Source of the DNA: UTCFX2 sp002050125
Lineage (GTDB): Bacteria > Chloroflexota > Anaerolineae > Anaerolineales > UBA4823
Length of the DNA stretch: 64,000 nt
Assembly (NCBI GenBank): GCA_027494035.1
Contig: JAOSJQ010000001.1
Location: 868,001 to 932,000 of the forward strand
Direction of reading: 5' to 3'
Both the position numbers and the translations under genes were made by a program. The notes below the pieces were generated by a model. That model ran no database searches and was not told where the DNA came from. It saw nothing but the letters and a program-made list of their open reading frames with translations. Shown in pieces: positions 1 through 8,702 of this stretch (the stretch's first letter is position 1; each line of letters opens with the position of its first letter).

Positions 1-508
1 CTCCTCGCCGCACCCCAGGCAGCGAAACAATTCGGGGCGGAAGCCAACCAGATCTAACAGGCGCAGCTCGTAATAGCGCGCCACCAGATCGCGGTCCTGT
101 TCATCCGCGAGCCGCCGGAGGCTCTCCACCAGTAAGCGATAAAGCGCCCGGTTCTCCCCCTTCTTCATACGTGAATCGATCCAGCAGTTCCACTATATAC
201 GAAGCATAAGTGGTTCCCGCCAGATCCTCGCGCAGCGTCAGAAAGCCATCCAGCGTATCAGCCTGGGTGATCAGCAGGATGTCGCGCCCTTTTGCGAGCA
301 ACAGACTGGTCCGAGTGAACGGCTCGAGATGCCCGGCTTTGCGCGAACGGATTTTTCGCACTCCTTTCGCAACCGCCCGGATCTTTCCCAACTCGAGCGT
401 GAAAAGCCAGATCAACCGATCGGCTTCGCCCCAATCGCTGTGGCGCAAGACCACCCCTTCCAGCTTGAGAACCCGCTGACGTTTATCGCGCTGTTCCATC
501 ATCGTCAT
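1..508 (-). CDS. recO: DNA repair protein RecO, 3' part beyond the window; one-base frameshift
   Basis: RecO assists RecF/RecR in loading RecA during recombinational repair. The N-terminal OB-fold is readable from the ATG at 508: VVLRHSDWGEADRLIWLFT followed by the GKIRAVAKGVRK segment typical of RecO. The frame breaks at a run of five C (156-160; G5 on the coding strand). Dropping one G lets the reading continue as EEGENRALYRLLVESLRRL and then to a Cys pair (RCLGCGEE) near base 1, which is the RecO zinc-type motif. The gene therefore looks intact apart from one extra base and runs off the left edge. No Shine-Dalgarno precedes the start; a second ATG lies two codons downstream. It is divergent from rplI. 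Identification is firm; whether the indel is real is doubtful. Confidence 0.9.
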
Positions 509-514
509 GCGCGG

Positions 515-523
515 ATTATATCA
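515..523 (-). promoter_or_regulatory. extended -10 promoter element of recO (leaderless layout)
   Basis: On the minus strand the sequence TGATATAAT is an extended -10 box (TGn plus a perfect TATAAT). Its hexamer ends six bases before the recO ATG, so transcription would begin at or next to the start codon. I see no good -35 element, which fits an extended -10 promoter. Confidence 0.5.
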
Positions 524-551
524 GCTAGGGATTAAATGCCCGCGCTTTCAT

Positions 552-580
552 TTGACTGTGCCTGGGGCTTCTGGTAGAAT
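552..580 (+). promoter_or_regulatory. sigma70-type promoter of rplI
   Basis: TTGACT (552-557), a 17-base spacer and TAGAAT (575-580) form a near-consensus vegetative promoter. The start would be near 587, giving a leader of about 57 bases before the rplI ATG at 644. Confidence 0.65.
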
Positions 581-643
581 TGGCAGGCTATGAGCGTGGT
601 ACCCTTCGCTCGCAATATCCAAAGAACAGAAAGGGCTTGACAC

Positions 644-1234
644 ATGAAAGTAATGCTGATTAAAGACGTTTATAAGCTTGGCCGCGCCGGGGACATCAAA
701 AAAGTGGCTGACGGGTATGGGCGCAACTTTCTAATTCCACAGGGTCTGGCGGTTCTGGCGACCGCCGGTGCAGTCGCCCAGGCTGAAAAGATCCGCACGC
801 AGGCGGACGAGAAGCGCGCCGTGCTGAACAATGAGCTCAGCGGCGTTTCCGACATTCTCTCCAAACTCGTGTTGGCTTTCCCGGTCAGAGCCGGCGAAAC
901 CGGAAAGCTCTACGGCTCGATCACCCCCGCCATGATCGCGGACGCAATCAAAGCCGAATCGGGCATCGAGGTGAATCGCCGCCAGTTGGATTTCGAACCG
1001 ATCCGCAACCTCGGAAAGCACGCGGCTCGGGTGCGCCTCACCATCGATCTGATCCCCGAAATCGCGGTGATTGTCCACCGCGAAGGCGAAGCAGTCCTGC
1101 TGGAACAAGAAGAGGCTTTGGAAGAAGAACTGCAAGAAGCTCCCGAAACCGCTTCCGAACCTCAACCGGTCGCCGAACCTGTCTCTGCACTGCCGAGCGA
1201 AGCGCCGGCTGAAGAGGAGACGGAAGCCGCCTGA
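644..1234 (+). CDS. rplI: 50S ribosomal protein L9 with acidic C-terminal extension
   Basis: L9 is a two-domain protein of the large ribosomal subunit that binds 23S rRNA. Residues 1-50 carry the L9 signature (MLIKDVYKLGRAGDIKKVADGYGRNFLIP); residues 60-148 form the usual helix and C-terminal domain (GKLYGSIT is conserved). Beyond residue 148 there is an acidic, Ala/Pro/Glu-rich tail of about 45 residues that most L9 proteins (about 150 residues) lack; it is low-complexity and probably disordered. An AAAGGG stretch precedes the ATG. The gene is transcribed from the promoter at 552-580 and is followed by a long structured spacer before the RodZ-like gene. Confidence 0.97.
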   Translation: MKVMLIKDVYKLGRAGDIKKVADGYGRNFLIPQGLAVLATAGAVAQAEKIRTQADEKRAVLNNELSGVSDILSKLVLAFPVRAGETGKLYGSITPAMIADAIKAESGIEVNRRQLDFEPIRNLGKHAARVRLTIDLIPEIAVIVHREGEAVLLEQEEALEEELQEAPETASEPQPVAEPVSALPSEAPAEEETEAA

Positions 1235-1274
1235 CGGTTAGAAAGAACGAGGGCAGCAATGCCCAGACACCCCG

Positions 1275-1372
1275 CCGGTCTGAAGCGCTGAGAGACAGAA
1301 GCGGCTGCCAGCGCAGCCAAACCAGTTCAAACCTGTTCTCTTTTGACCAACTCAGACCGGTGCGCTTTTTTT
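1275..1372 (+). terminator. structured spacer ending in a T7 run: terminator or RNA leader
   Basis: A perfect 9-bp helix, CCGGTCTGA (1275-1283) with TCAGACCGG (1352-1360), closes a loop of about 68 bases. Inside it are a GCGCTG/CAGCGC pair (1285-1290 with 1309-1314) and a competing GGCTGC-CAGC-GCAGCC hairpin (1303-1318). Seven T follow at 1366-1372. The T run lies only four bases before the RodZ-like ATG, so the element may stop rplI transcription or control readthrough. A multibranched helix of this kind also resembles a riboswitch or attenuator. Confidence 0.45.
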
Positions 1373-1376
1373 AGGT

Positions 1377-2702
1377 ATGGAAACCAGCATCGGACAGCAG
1401 CTCCGCAAGGCGCGCGAAACGCAGGCGCTGACCATCGATCAGGCAGCCGCCGCAACGCGCATCCGAGCCCATTATCTGAGCGCAATCGAGCTCGGCGAGT
1501 GGGACAAGCTGCCTTCGGTCGTGCAAGCGCGCGGTTTTGTGCGCGCCTACGCCGACTTCCTCGGGCTGGACGCCGACCTGCTGCTGAACGATCAGTCGGG
1601 CAAAGAGCCGCCGAGCGAAAAGCCGGCGGCAAGCAAGCCAGCGATTGAAAGATCGCCGGCAGAACCAGCCGCGCCAGCCGCCGGGTTAGCCGAACCGGCT
1701 CCAGGCGCCGAAGCGTTCAAACAGTCGGAAAGAATTTTCGCCGAAATCGGTCAGCGGCTGCGCAGCCAACGCGAGTTGTTAGGGTTATCGCTGGACGATG
1801 TCGAGCGCCACACCTTTTTGCGCCAGCGCTATCTGCGCGCCCTCGAAGAAGGCGACCTGAACGAGCTGCCCTCCCCGGTTCAGGGGCGCGGCATGCTCGA
1901 TAATTACGCCTCATTCCTGGGGATGAACTCCGAGGCGCTGCTCCTGCTTTTTGCCGAGGGTTTACAGGCGCAATTAGATGCCCGCCGCGGCATCGACACC
2001 GCCGAAACCAAGCCGGAGCCGGTCGTCGAAACCCCTTCCAAGCCTTCGCGCCTGCGCGGGCTGCTCGCCCCAGACATCTTAATCGGCGGCTCATTGCTAA
2101 TCTTTTTGGGCACTTTTATCATCTGGGGCGCAATTCGCATCTTCAACCAGGTTACCGCCCAGGATGCCGCCGTGGAAGCGACTCCCACCGCGCCCTCGAT
2201 CGCCGAAGTCTTGCTCGCCACCTCCACGCCCAGCGAGACGCCCCCCCCCCAGCCGGCTACCCCCACCAGCAAATCAGCGGCGCCGTTGTTTCCCACATTC
2301 CCAGCCGCCACCGGCACTGTGTCCGAAGGAGCGCCGCCGGGAGGAACCTCGCCCGTTCAGGTTTATCTCACGATCAGCCAGCGCGCCTGGATGCGGGTCA
2401 CCGTGGATGGACAGGTTGAGTTCGAGGGACGCGTCATCCCTGGCAGCGCCTATCCGTTCGTAGGTCAGCAGCAAGTGGAGGTCCTTACCGGCAACGCAGC
2501 CGCTCTGCAGGTCTTTTATAACGGCTTTGATCTGGGCGCATTGGGCAACGTGGGGCAAATTGTGAACCAGGTCTTCACCGCGCAAGGCATTCTCACTCCG
2601 ACCCCGACGGTTACGCCGACCTCGGCTGTCGCGCCGACCCCCGCCGAAACGCCCGCTGCGCCGCCCGCGGGCGAGCCCCCAACCTCTACGGCTGCCCCTT
2701 GA
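1377..2702 (+). CDS. RodZ-like membrane protein with two HTH domains
   Basis: RodZ proteins link the MreB cytoskeleton to the membrane; related proteins act as cytoskeleton-associated regulators. Two copies of the RodZ-type Cro/HTH domain are visible, residues 1-75 (SIGQQLRKARETQALTIDQA) and about 120-200 (IGQRLRSQRELLGLSLDDVE); most RodZ have only one. A membrane segment follows at residues 233-257 (ILIGGSLLIFLGTFIIWGAI), then a Pro/Thr-rich linker, a DUF4115-type beta domain at about 325-405 and a Thr/Pro tail. The ATG is taken because the HTH starts right after it, but no Shine-Dalgarno is present and a T7 run ends four bases before it. Duplication of the HTH is the odd feature. Whether it contacts MreB here is unknown, since no mre genes are in view. 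Confidence 0.8.
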   Translation: METSIGQQLRKARETQALTIDQAAAATRIRAHYLSAIELGEWDKLPSVVQARGFVRAYADFLGLDADLLLNDQSGKEPPSEKPAASKPAIERSPAEPAAPAAGLAEPAPGAEAFKQSERIFAEIGQRLRSQRELLGLSLDDVERHTFLRQRYLRALEEGDLNELPSPVQGRGMLDNYASFLGMNSEALLLLFAEGLQAQLDARRGIDTAETKPEPVVETPSKPSRLRGLLAPDILIGGSLLIFLGTFIIWGAIRIFNQVTAQDAAVEATPTAPSIAEVLLATSTPSETPPPQPATPTSKSAAPLFPTFPAATGTVSEGAPPGGTSPVQVYLTISQRAWMRVTVDGQVEFEGRVIPGSAYPFVGQQQVEVLTGNAAALQVFYNGFDLGALGNVGQIVNQVFTAQGILTPTPTVTPTSAVAPTPAETPAAPPAGEPPTSTAAP

Positions 2703-2742
2703 TGCGCTTACCCGTTTATTTATGGATGTTTAGAGGAAAACC

Positions 2743-4101
2743 ATGAAACCCAAGACTTTCTATTTAGTATCCCTGGGATGCGCCAAGAACAGCGTCGATT
2801 CGAGTTCCATGGCGCAGTTGTTGGTGCAATCCGGTTATCAACTCACGGATAACTCCAAAAAGGCTGAGTTTTTGATTGTGAACACCTGCGGTTTTATCGG
2901 ACCTGCCCGTCAGGAATCCCTACAAGTCCTGAGCGAACTGGCTGCCCATAAAAGAAAAAACCAGCTTCTGATCGCGGCTGGCTGTCTCACCCAGCGCTAC
3001 GGCGTCGAAGTCGCGCGCCAGGTTCCGGGGGTTGATGGGCTGCTTGGCACCCGGCGTTGGATGGACATCGTGCAGGTCGTCCAGAGTCTGCGCCCGGGTC
3101 AGCACCCCACCCCGCTCTATCATCTGCCGGACACCCCCACGGTCGGGGCGGACGAGGGTCAGGCGCGGCAGGCTGTCAAACAGGGCGCCAGCGCTTACAT
3201 CAAGATTGCCGATGGCTGCCGCAGACCCTGCGCTTTCTGCGCCATCCCGCTCATCAAAGGCGCGCCGCACAGCCGCCCGGCGGCAACCATCCTCGACGAG
3301 GCGCGCTCCATGCAGGATCTCGGCGTGCGCGAACTGGTTTTAATCGCCCAGGACACCACGGACTACGGTCACGACCTGGGTCAGAAAGACGGTTTGGCAA
3401 AATTGCTCGAGGACCTGGTTCAGGCGGTCCCGGAGATCGATTGGATCCGCATTCTGTACGCCTTTCCAGGTTACGTCACCGACCGGCTGATCGAGGTGAT
3501 GGCTTCCCACCCGCGCATCCTGCCGTACCTGGACATGCCGCTGCAGCACGCCCACCCGGATACCTTGCGGCGCATGCGCCGTCCGGCGAACATCGATTGG
3601 GTTTACCGCACGATCGAGAAGATGCGCCAAGCCATGCCCGCGCTGGCACTGCGCTCGACCTTCATCGTCGGCTATCCGGGCGAAACCGAGCAAGAATTCG
3701 AGACTCTGCTCGATTTTGTCCGCACGCTGCGCTTCGACCGCCTGGGGGCGTTCCAATTCTCGTTCGAACCTGGCACGCCCAGCGAACCGCTTGGAGACCC
3801 GATCCCCGCCGAAGTGAAAGAAGCGCGCTACGACCAGCTTATGACCCTCCAGGCTGTAATTTCGCTCGAAAAGAATCAGGCGCTCGTCGGTCAGGTGCTG
3901 GACGTTCTGGTAGAGGGTAATAATGAAGGGATCTCGCTGGGACGCACCTACCGCGACGCGCCGGAGATCGACGGTCTCGTGATCGTTGAAAACGAACTGC
4001 CGGTCGGAGAGATCGTTCCGGTGCGAATCAGCGGCGCGCTGACGTACGATCTGACCGGCGTTGCAGCCACCCAGCGCCTCGCCATCACTGAGATTAAATA
4101 G
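2743..4101 (+). CDS. rimO: ribosomal protein S12 methylthiotransferase RimO
   Basis: RimO is a radical SAM enzyme that adds a methylthio group to an aspartate of ribosomal protein S12. The N-terminal MTTase domain shows SLGCAKN, NTCGFI and AGCLTQRY, whose three cysteines bind the auxiliary 4Fe-4S cluster. The radical SAM cluster cysteines are C159, C163 and C166 (GCRRPCAFC). The C-terminal part from about residue 385 is a TRAM domain. The length of 452 residues is normal for the family. GAGGAAAA precedes the ATG. It lies 40 bases after the RodZ-like gene and 16 before the CysQ-like gene, so the block is probably one transcript. Confidence 0.95.
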   Translation: MKPKTFYLVSLGCAKNSVDSSSMAQLLVQSGYQLTDNSKKAEFLIVNTCGFIGPARQESLQVLSELAAHKRKNQLLIAAGCLTQRYGVEVARQVPGVDGLLGTRRWMDIVQVVQSLRPGQHPTPLYHLPDTPTVGADEGQARQAVKQGASAYIKIADGCRRPCAFCAIPLIKGAPHSRPAATILDEARSMQDLGVRELVLIAQDTTDYGHDLGQKDGLAKLLEDLVQAVPEIDWIRILYAFPGYVTDRLIEVMASHPRILPYLDMPLQHAHPDTLRRMRRPANIDWVYRTIEKMRQAMPALALRSTFIVGYPGETEQEFETLLDFVRTLRFDRLGAFQFSFEPGTPSEPLGDPIPAEVKEARYDQLMTLQAVISLEKNQALVGQVLDVLVEGNNEGISLGRTYRDAPEIDGLVIVENELPVGEIVPVRISGALTYDLTGVAATQRLAITEIK

Positions 4102-4117
4102 AACCAAAAGGAACCGC

Positions 4118-5110
4118 ATGTTTAACACCCATACTCCCGAAGTCCAATTCGCAATCCAGGCGGTCCAGCAGGCGGCTTTGCTGGTGCGCCAGGTGCAGGC
4201 TGAGCTGGTCTCGCCCGCACTGACGAAAGATGACCGTTCGCCGGTGACCGTCGCCGATTTCGCCTCGCAGGCGCTAGTCGCCCGCCTGCTCTCGCAAGCG
4301 TTCGCGGATGACCCGCTGGTGGCAGAAGAAGATTCAGCCGCGCTGCTAGCGCAGGGCTCCGAGCAGGACCTGCAGCTCGTCACGCAATTCGTAACCCGGG
4401 TCACCGGACCTGCCGACCCGCGGCAGGTGTGCGCCTGGATCGACCGCGGGCGCGCCGACTCTGCCAGCCGCTTCTGGACGCTCGACCCGATCGACGGCAC
4501 CAAAGGCTTCTTGCGCGGCGACCAGTATGTGGTTGCGCTGGCGCTCATCCAAGGCGGTCAGGTCCAGATCGGCGCGCTGGGATGCCCAAACCTGGTGGAC
4601 GGGCAAACTCCAAATTTCAACGGTTCGGGGTCGCTGGTCATCGCCGTGCGCGGCGAGGGCGCCTGGACGACCTCATTGGAATCGCCCGGCGCTTTTCAGC
4701 CGTTGCGCGTCTCTGTTCAATCCGATCCTTCCCAGGCGCGCGTGCTGCGCTCTTTTGAGTCGGGGCATACCAACCTGAGCCAGATCGACCGGTTCACCGA
4801 AGCGCTGGAGATCCACGCCGCCCCGCTGCGCATGGACAGCCAGGCGAAATACGCCGTGCTCGCCGCGGGGGGAGGCGACTTGCTCTTGAGGCTGATCGCC
4901 CCCTCCAAACCGGATTATCGTGAAAAAATCTGGGACCAGGCGGCTGGGGCGCTGGTCCTGGAACAAGCCGGCGGGCGTATCAGCGACCTAGATGGCAAAA
5001 ACCTCGATTTTTCCGCCGGGCGCATGCTCGCCAACAACCGCGGCGTGCTCGCCTCGAACGGCACGCTCCATGCACCCGCTTTAGCAACCCTGGCGCAGAT
5101 CGGGGCTTGA
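4118..5110 (+). CDS. cysQ: CysQ/inositol-monophosphatase family 3'(2'),5'-bisphosphate nucleotidase
   Basis: This is a 330-residue metal-dependent phosphatase of the FIG/IMPase superfamily. The metal-binding motifs are present: EEDS near residue 69, DPIDGTKGF for the second metal site, and WDQAAGALVLEQAGG near the C terminus. The length and the long loop between the first two motifs match HAL2/CysQ enzymes, which remove 3'-phosphate from PAP or PAPS. The frame is open upstream into rimO, but the ATG at 4118, after AAAAGGAACC, avoids a 41-base overlap and begins where homologues usually do. Substrate assignment (PAP versus inositol phosphate) is inferred from overall form. Confidence 0.85.
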   Translation: MFNTHTPEVQFAIQAVQQAALLVRQVQAELVSPALTKDDRSPVTVADFASQALVARLLSQAFADDPLVAEEDSAALLAQGSEQDLQLVTQFVTRVTGPADPRQVCAWIDRGRADSASRFWTLDPIDGTKGFLRGDQYVVALALIQGGQVQIGALGCPNLVDGQTPNFNGSGSLVIAVRGEGAWTTSLESPGAFQPLRVSVQSDPSQARVLRSFESGHTNLSQIDRFTEALEIHAAPLRMDSQAKYAVLAAGGGDLLLRLIAPSKPDYREKIWDQAAGALVLEQAGGRISDLDGKNLDFSAGRMLANNRGVLASNGTLHAPALATLAQIGA

Positions 5111-5126
5111 TCGGATTCGCCGGTTG

Positions 5127-6671
5127 ATGTCTCGATCTGTCCAAAGCGGCGCGGACCGGTTTGCCCTCCTGCTCAGTCTGCTGGCAGTTCTGGCGGCATA
5201 CCTGGTCCACGATCGGGTGTTCGAGCGCATGGCGCATCTCGAGGACGAAATGGCTTACCTTTGGCAAGCCCAGGTGATTGCAAAAGGCGAACTGCTGTTA
5301 CCCAGCCCCCCTTCTCCAACGAACTTCCTCTACCCCTTTGTCGTGGACTACCAGGGGCAGCGTTTTGGAAAATATCCGATCGGCTGGCCCGTCGTCCTGT
5401 CCTTTGGCGAGCGATTAGGAGTGCGTTTCATCGTGAACCCGCTGCTCGCCGGCTTCGGCGTTTGGTTGACGTATCTGCTGGGCAAGCGCGTCTTCGGGAA
5501 GACGGTCGGGCTGCTAGCTGCGGGGCTGACGCTCAGCTCGCCCTTCTTTCTGATGAACTCGGGCTCGCTGCTTTCTCACCCGCTTGGGCTCGTGCTCAGC
5601 CTGGCGTTTGCCCTGGCTTGGCTGGACGCGTTTGTTTACAACTTCACCGCGCCGCGCTGGCTGCCAGCTCTGGTCGCAGCCGCCGCGCTCGGTCTGCTGG
5701 CGCTCTCGCGCCCGTTCACCGCTTTGTGCATCGGCGTGCCTTTTGCTTTTCATGGTCTATTCTTGTTGATCCGCGGCGATTCGGCGACCCGCTGGCGGCT
5801 GGTGATGCTGGGTGCGGTCGCGCTATCGATCACCTCGCTGCATTTCCTCTGGCAGTACGCCGTCACCGGAAACGCCCTGCTGAACCCGTACACCTTGTGG
5901 TGGCAATACGATAAGATCGGTTTTGGGCCCGGAGTCGGGCGCGTTCCGGGCGGGCACACGCTGTATCAAGCTTGGATCAACACCCGTTTCAACCTCGTTG
6001 TCGGTCGCGCCGATCTTTTCGGTTGGGCAACCTTCTCCTGGATCTTCCTGCCGGTTGGGCTGCTGGCTATCCTGCGCAACCGCAACTGGCGCGCCCTGCT
6101 GCCGGTCAGCGTCTTTATCAGCCTGTTTGTGTTCTACAACGCTTATTGGATCGGCGCCTGGGTCTTTGGGCCGCGTTACTACTACGAAGGCTTGTTCAGC
6201 CTGACCTTGCTCAGCGCGGCTGGCATCGCGTTTTTAGCTGGCTGGCCCACCCTGCCGGAACAACCGTTCCCGAACTACGCTGGATGGCGCAAGGCGCAGC
6301 CCTTGCTGGTCACCGCGCTGGTGAGCCTGCTCGTGCTGTTCAATCTCATCTTTTACATTCCAGTTCGCCTGGCAATGCTTCACGGTTTATATGGGGTGAG
6401 CGCCTCTCACCTGGCGCCCTTTCAAACCCCGGAGGCTCAGGCACTTACGCCTGCCTTGATTATCGTTCACGCTACCCAGGGATGGATCGAGTACGGAACT
6501 TTGCTCGAGCTGGAAACGCCCTTTCTCGATACGCCTTTCATCTTCGCTTACGCGCGCAGCCCGCAGGTGGATTCCAACCTGCCGGCGTTGTTCCCGGATC
6601 GAAATATCTATCATTACTACCCCAGCCGAAACCCGTACCTTTTTTACCAGGCGCCCCTGACGCCCAATTGA
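5127..6671 (+). CDS. polytopic GT-C glycosyltransferase (ArnT/PMT-like)
   Basis: The 514-residue protein is strongly hydrophobic, with about eleven membrane segments. An acidic pair in the first outside loop (HLEDEMAYLWQAQ) matches the catalytic Asp/Glu region of GT-C enzymes such as ArnT and protein mannosyltransferases, which move a sugar from a polyprenyl phosphate carrier to an acceptor outside the membrane. The pattern LPSPPSPTNFLYPFVVDY after it is also typical. The C-terminal 90 residues are soluble and unassigned. A TTG codon directly precedes the chosen ATG. It starts 16 bases after the phosphatase. Donor and acceptor cannot be told from sequence. Confidence 0.75.
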   Translation: MSRSVQSGADRFALLLSLLAVLAAYLVHDRVFERMAHLEDEMAYLWQAQVIAKGELLLPSPPSPTNFLYPFVVDYQGQRFGKYPIGWPVVLSFGERLGVRFIVNPLLAGFGVWLTYLLGKRVFGKTVGLLAAGLTLSSPFFLMNSGSLLSHPLGLVLSLAFALAWLDAFVYNFTAPRWLPALVAAAALGLLALSRPFTALCIGVPFAFHGLFLLIRGDSATRWRLVMLGAVALSITSLHFLWQYAVTGNALLNPYTLWWQYDKIGFGPGVGRVPGGHTLYQAWINTRFNLVVGRADLFGWATFSWIFLPVGLLAILRNRNWRALLPVSVFISLFVFYNAYWIGAWVFGPRYYYEGLFSLTLLSAAGIAFLAGWPTLPEQPFPNYAGWRKAQPLLVTALVSLLVLFNLIFYIPVRLAMLHGLYGVSASHLAPFQTPEAQALTPALIIVHATQGWIEYGTLLELETPFLDTPFIFAYARSPQVDSNLPALFPDRNIYHYYPSRNPYLFYQAPLTPN

Positions 6672-6833
6672 GCCAGCCTGTCGGCTAGATCGGTTCTGAC
6701 CACTCGAGGAGTAGAAAAATTGTCCGGCAACCTTTACAGTAATTTTATGGAATTTTTGCCCGCCAAAGTATATCCTCAGCAATGAACCGTCGTACCAAAA
6801 AAAGCTGCACCGGCTTTTGATCGAATAACAAGG

Positions 6834-8699
6834 ATGAGCGAAGCCGCGTATCGGGTTCTGGTTGTGGACGATGACCTTGCTCAAGCCGAGATGGTCAGCG
6901 AGTTTTTGCGCATCTCGGGCTTCAAGGAGATCGACCGCGCCGCCAACATCCGCAGCCTGTGGCAAAAGCTCGCTCACAATGAATACGACATCGTCCTGCT
7001 CGACTACCGCCTGCCAGACGGCACCGGCTTGGATGTGCTCGACCAGATGGCAAAGCAGGAGCAGAAGATCCCGGTCATCATGATCACCGGTCAGGGCAAC
7101 GAGCGCATCGCGGCACAGGCGATCTTGCGCGGCGCCTCCGATTATCTGCTGAAAAGCGGCGATTACCTGATCACCCTGCCCGCCCTGATCCATAAATCCG
7201 TTCAAGCCCAGCGCCTCAAGCTTTCCATTCAACGTTCGCTCGACCAGATTCGCTACCAGGCTTTGCTGCTGAACAACGTGCGCGACGCGGTAGTCGTGTG
7301 GGACCTGGCTGGACGGATCACCTATTGGAACGCCTCCGCCAAAGCCCTGTTCGGTTTCAGCGCCGAAGAGCGCCTCGGGCGTCCGGTGTCTCAGATGTAT
7401 TTGTCCATCTTTTCTCCGCCGATCGTCCTTCCTAAGGAAGGTCAAACGCCGCAAGCGCATGTGACGCGCAATTTCACCAGCCGCCTCGGCAAAAAGACCT
7501 GGGTCAGTTCGCGGCTCACCGCGCTGCACGACGAAAAACAGCACGACCGCCTGATCGGCTACATGGATGTGACCCACGACATCACCCGCAGCGTGGAAGC
7601 AGAACAGGCTTTGCGCGAAAGCGAAGCGCGCTACCGCGCCATCGTCGAAGATTATCAGACCGAGTTGATCTGCCGGTTCAAGCCCAACGGTACGCTGACT
7701 TTTGTCAACGAGGTGTACTGCCGCTATTTCGAGCGCGAGCGCGAGCAGCTCTTGGGAATGAACTTCCTTTACTTCATTCCGGAGAGCGAACGCCCCAAGC
7801 TCATCCAACACCTGGTGTCCTATGGACCCGATAAGAGCGTCGCCACCTTGGAACACCAGGTCATGCTTCCCGAACGGGGGCTGCGCTGGATGCAGCGCAC
7901 CGACCGCGCCATTTTCGACGCCCGCGGCCGGATTTTTGAGTTTCAATCGGTCGGTCGTGATATCACCGAACGCAAGCGCATGGAAGCCCAAGTGCAAGCT
8001 GCCCAAACCCACCTGATCCAGGCAGCGCGCCTGGCAACGATCGGCGAGGTTGCGGCAGGCGTCGCCCACCAGATCTACAACCCGTTGACAACCATCATCG
8101 CCGACGCTCAGATCTTACGGCGCAGCCTGGAAAAAGATCAGCCCGGCTGGGATTCTGCCGAAGCCATCGAACATGCCGGCTGGCGCCTCCAGCAGGTCGT
8201 CCAGCGGTTGATGGATTTTTCGCGCCCGCCCGGCGAATCCTCAGAAAAATTTTCGATCACGGATTCGCTGCGGTCCGCGCTCACCCTCGTCACTGCTAAC
8301 CTCGAAGCCTCGGGGTCGCACCTGCAAATCGACCTTGATCCAAACCCTGCCGAAATGATCGGTTACCGCCCTCAACTCGAAGCGCTCTGGGTAAACCTGC
8401 TCCTGCTCGCCCGGGATTCCGCCGAGGAGAGCCGCAGTCACCACATCTGGGTCGCCTCCCGCCTGGTTGAGCCGGACCAGATTATGGTCGAAGTTTGCGA
8501 TGACGGTCGCCCAATCCCCAAGGATCAGCTCGCTGCGATTTTCGAGCCCAATTTCTTGGGGTCTAAAAGCGGGCGCGGCAGCGGCATCGAATACAGTATT
8601 TGCCGCGAGATCGTGCGCCAGCATGGCGGCGCGATCAGCGCAGAAAGCACGCCGGCGCCAAAAACGACTTTCCGGGTCGTGCTGCCTTTGGAGCTTTAG
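6834..8699 (+). CDS. receiver-PAS-PAS-histidine kinase with degenerate catalytic domain
   Basis: Residues 5-120 form a receiver domain (acidic VVDDD, phospho-acceptor Asp in LLDYRLPDGTG). Two PAS domains follow (about 140-260 and 270-390), then a dimerisation domain with H412 in VAAGVAHQIYNPLT and an ATPase-like domain. The kinase core is damaged compared with the neighbouring kinase at 9477: the acid after the phospho-His is Gln (HQIYN instead of HEINN), the N-box Asn is Leu (L525 in NLLLLARDS), and the DxGxG box reads DDGRP. It probably cannot bind or hydrolyse ATP normally. It may act as a phospho-relay or scaffold input. The next gene starts three bases downstream. Confidence 0.85.
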   Translation: MSEAAYRVLVVDDDLAQAEMVSEFLRISGFKEIDRAANIRSLWQKLAHNEYDIVLLDYRLPDGTGLDVLDQMAKQEQKIPVIMITGQGNERIAAQAILRGASDYLLKSGDYLITLPALIHKSVQAQRLKLSIQRSLDQIRYQALLLNNVRDAVVVWDLAGRITYWNASAKALFGFSAEERLGRPVSQMYLSIFSPPIVLPKEGQTPQAHVTRNFTSRLGKKTWVSSRLTALHDEKQHDRLIGYMDVTHDITRSVEAEQALRESEARYRAIVEDYQTELICRFKPNGTLTFVNEVYCRYFEREREQLLGMNFLYFIPESERPKLIQHLVSYGPDKSVATLEHQVMLPERGLRWMQRTDRAIFDARGRIFEFQSVGRDITERKRMEAQVQAAQTHLIQAARLATIGEVAAGVAHQIYNPLTTIIADAQILRRSLEKDQPGWDSAEAIEHAGWRLQQVVQRLMDFSRPPGESSEKFSITDSLRSALTLVTANLEASGSHLQIDLDPNPAEMIGYRPQLEALWVNLLLLARDSAEESRSHHIWVASRLVEPDQIMVEVCDDGRPIPKDQLAAIFEPNFLGSKSGRGSGIEYSICREIVRQHGGAISAESTPAPKTTFRVVLPLEL

Positions 8700-8702
8700 G
8701 TT

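Noticed and set aside
6387..8069. 560-codon minus-strand open frame across the glycosyltransferase and kinase genes
   Set aside because: It covers two unrelated plus-strand genes and their spacer; composition is that of an antisense shadow.
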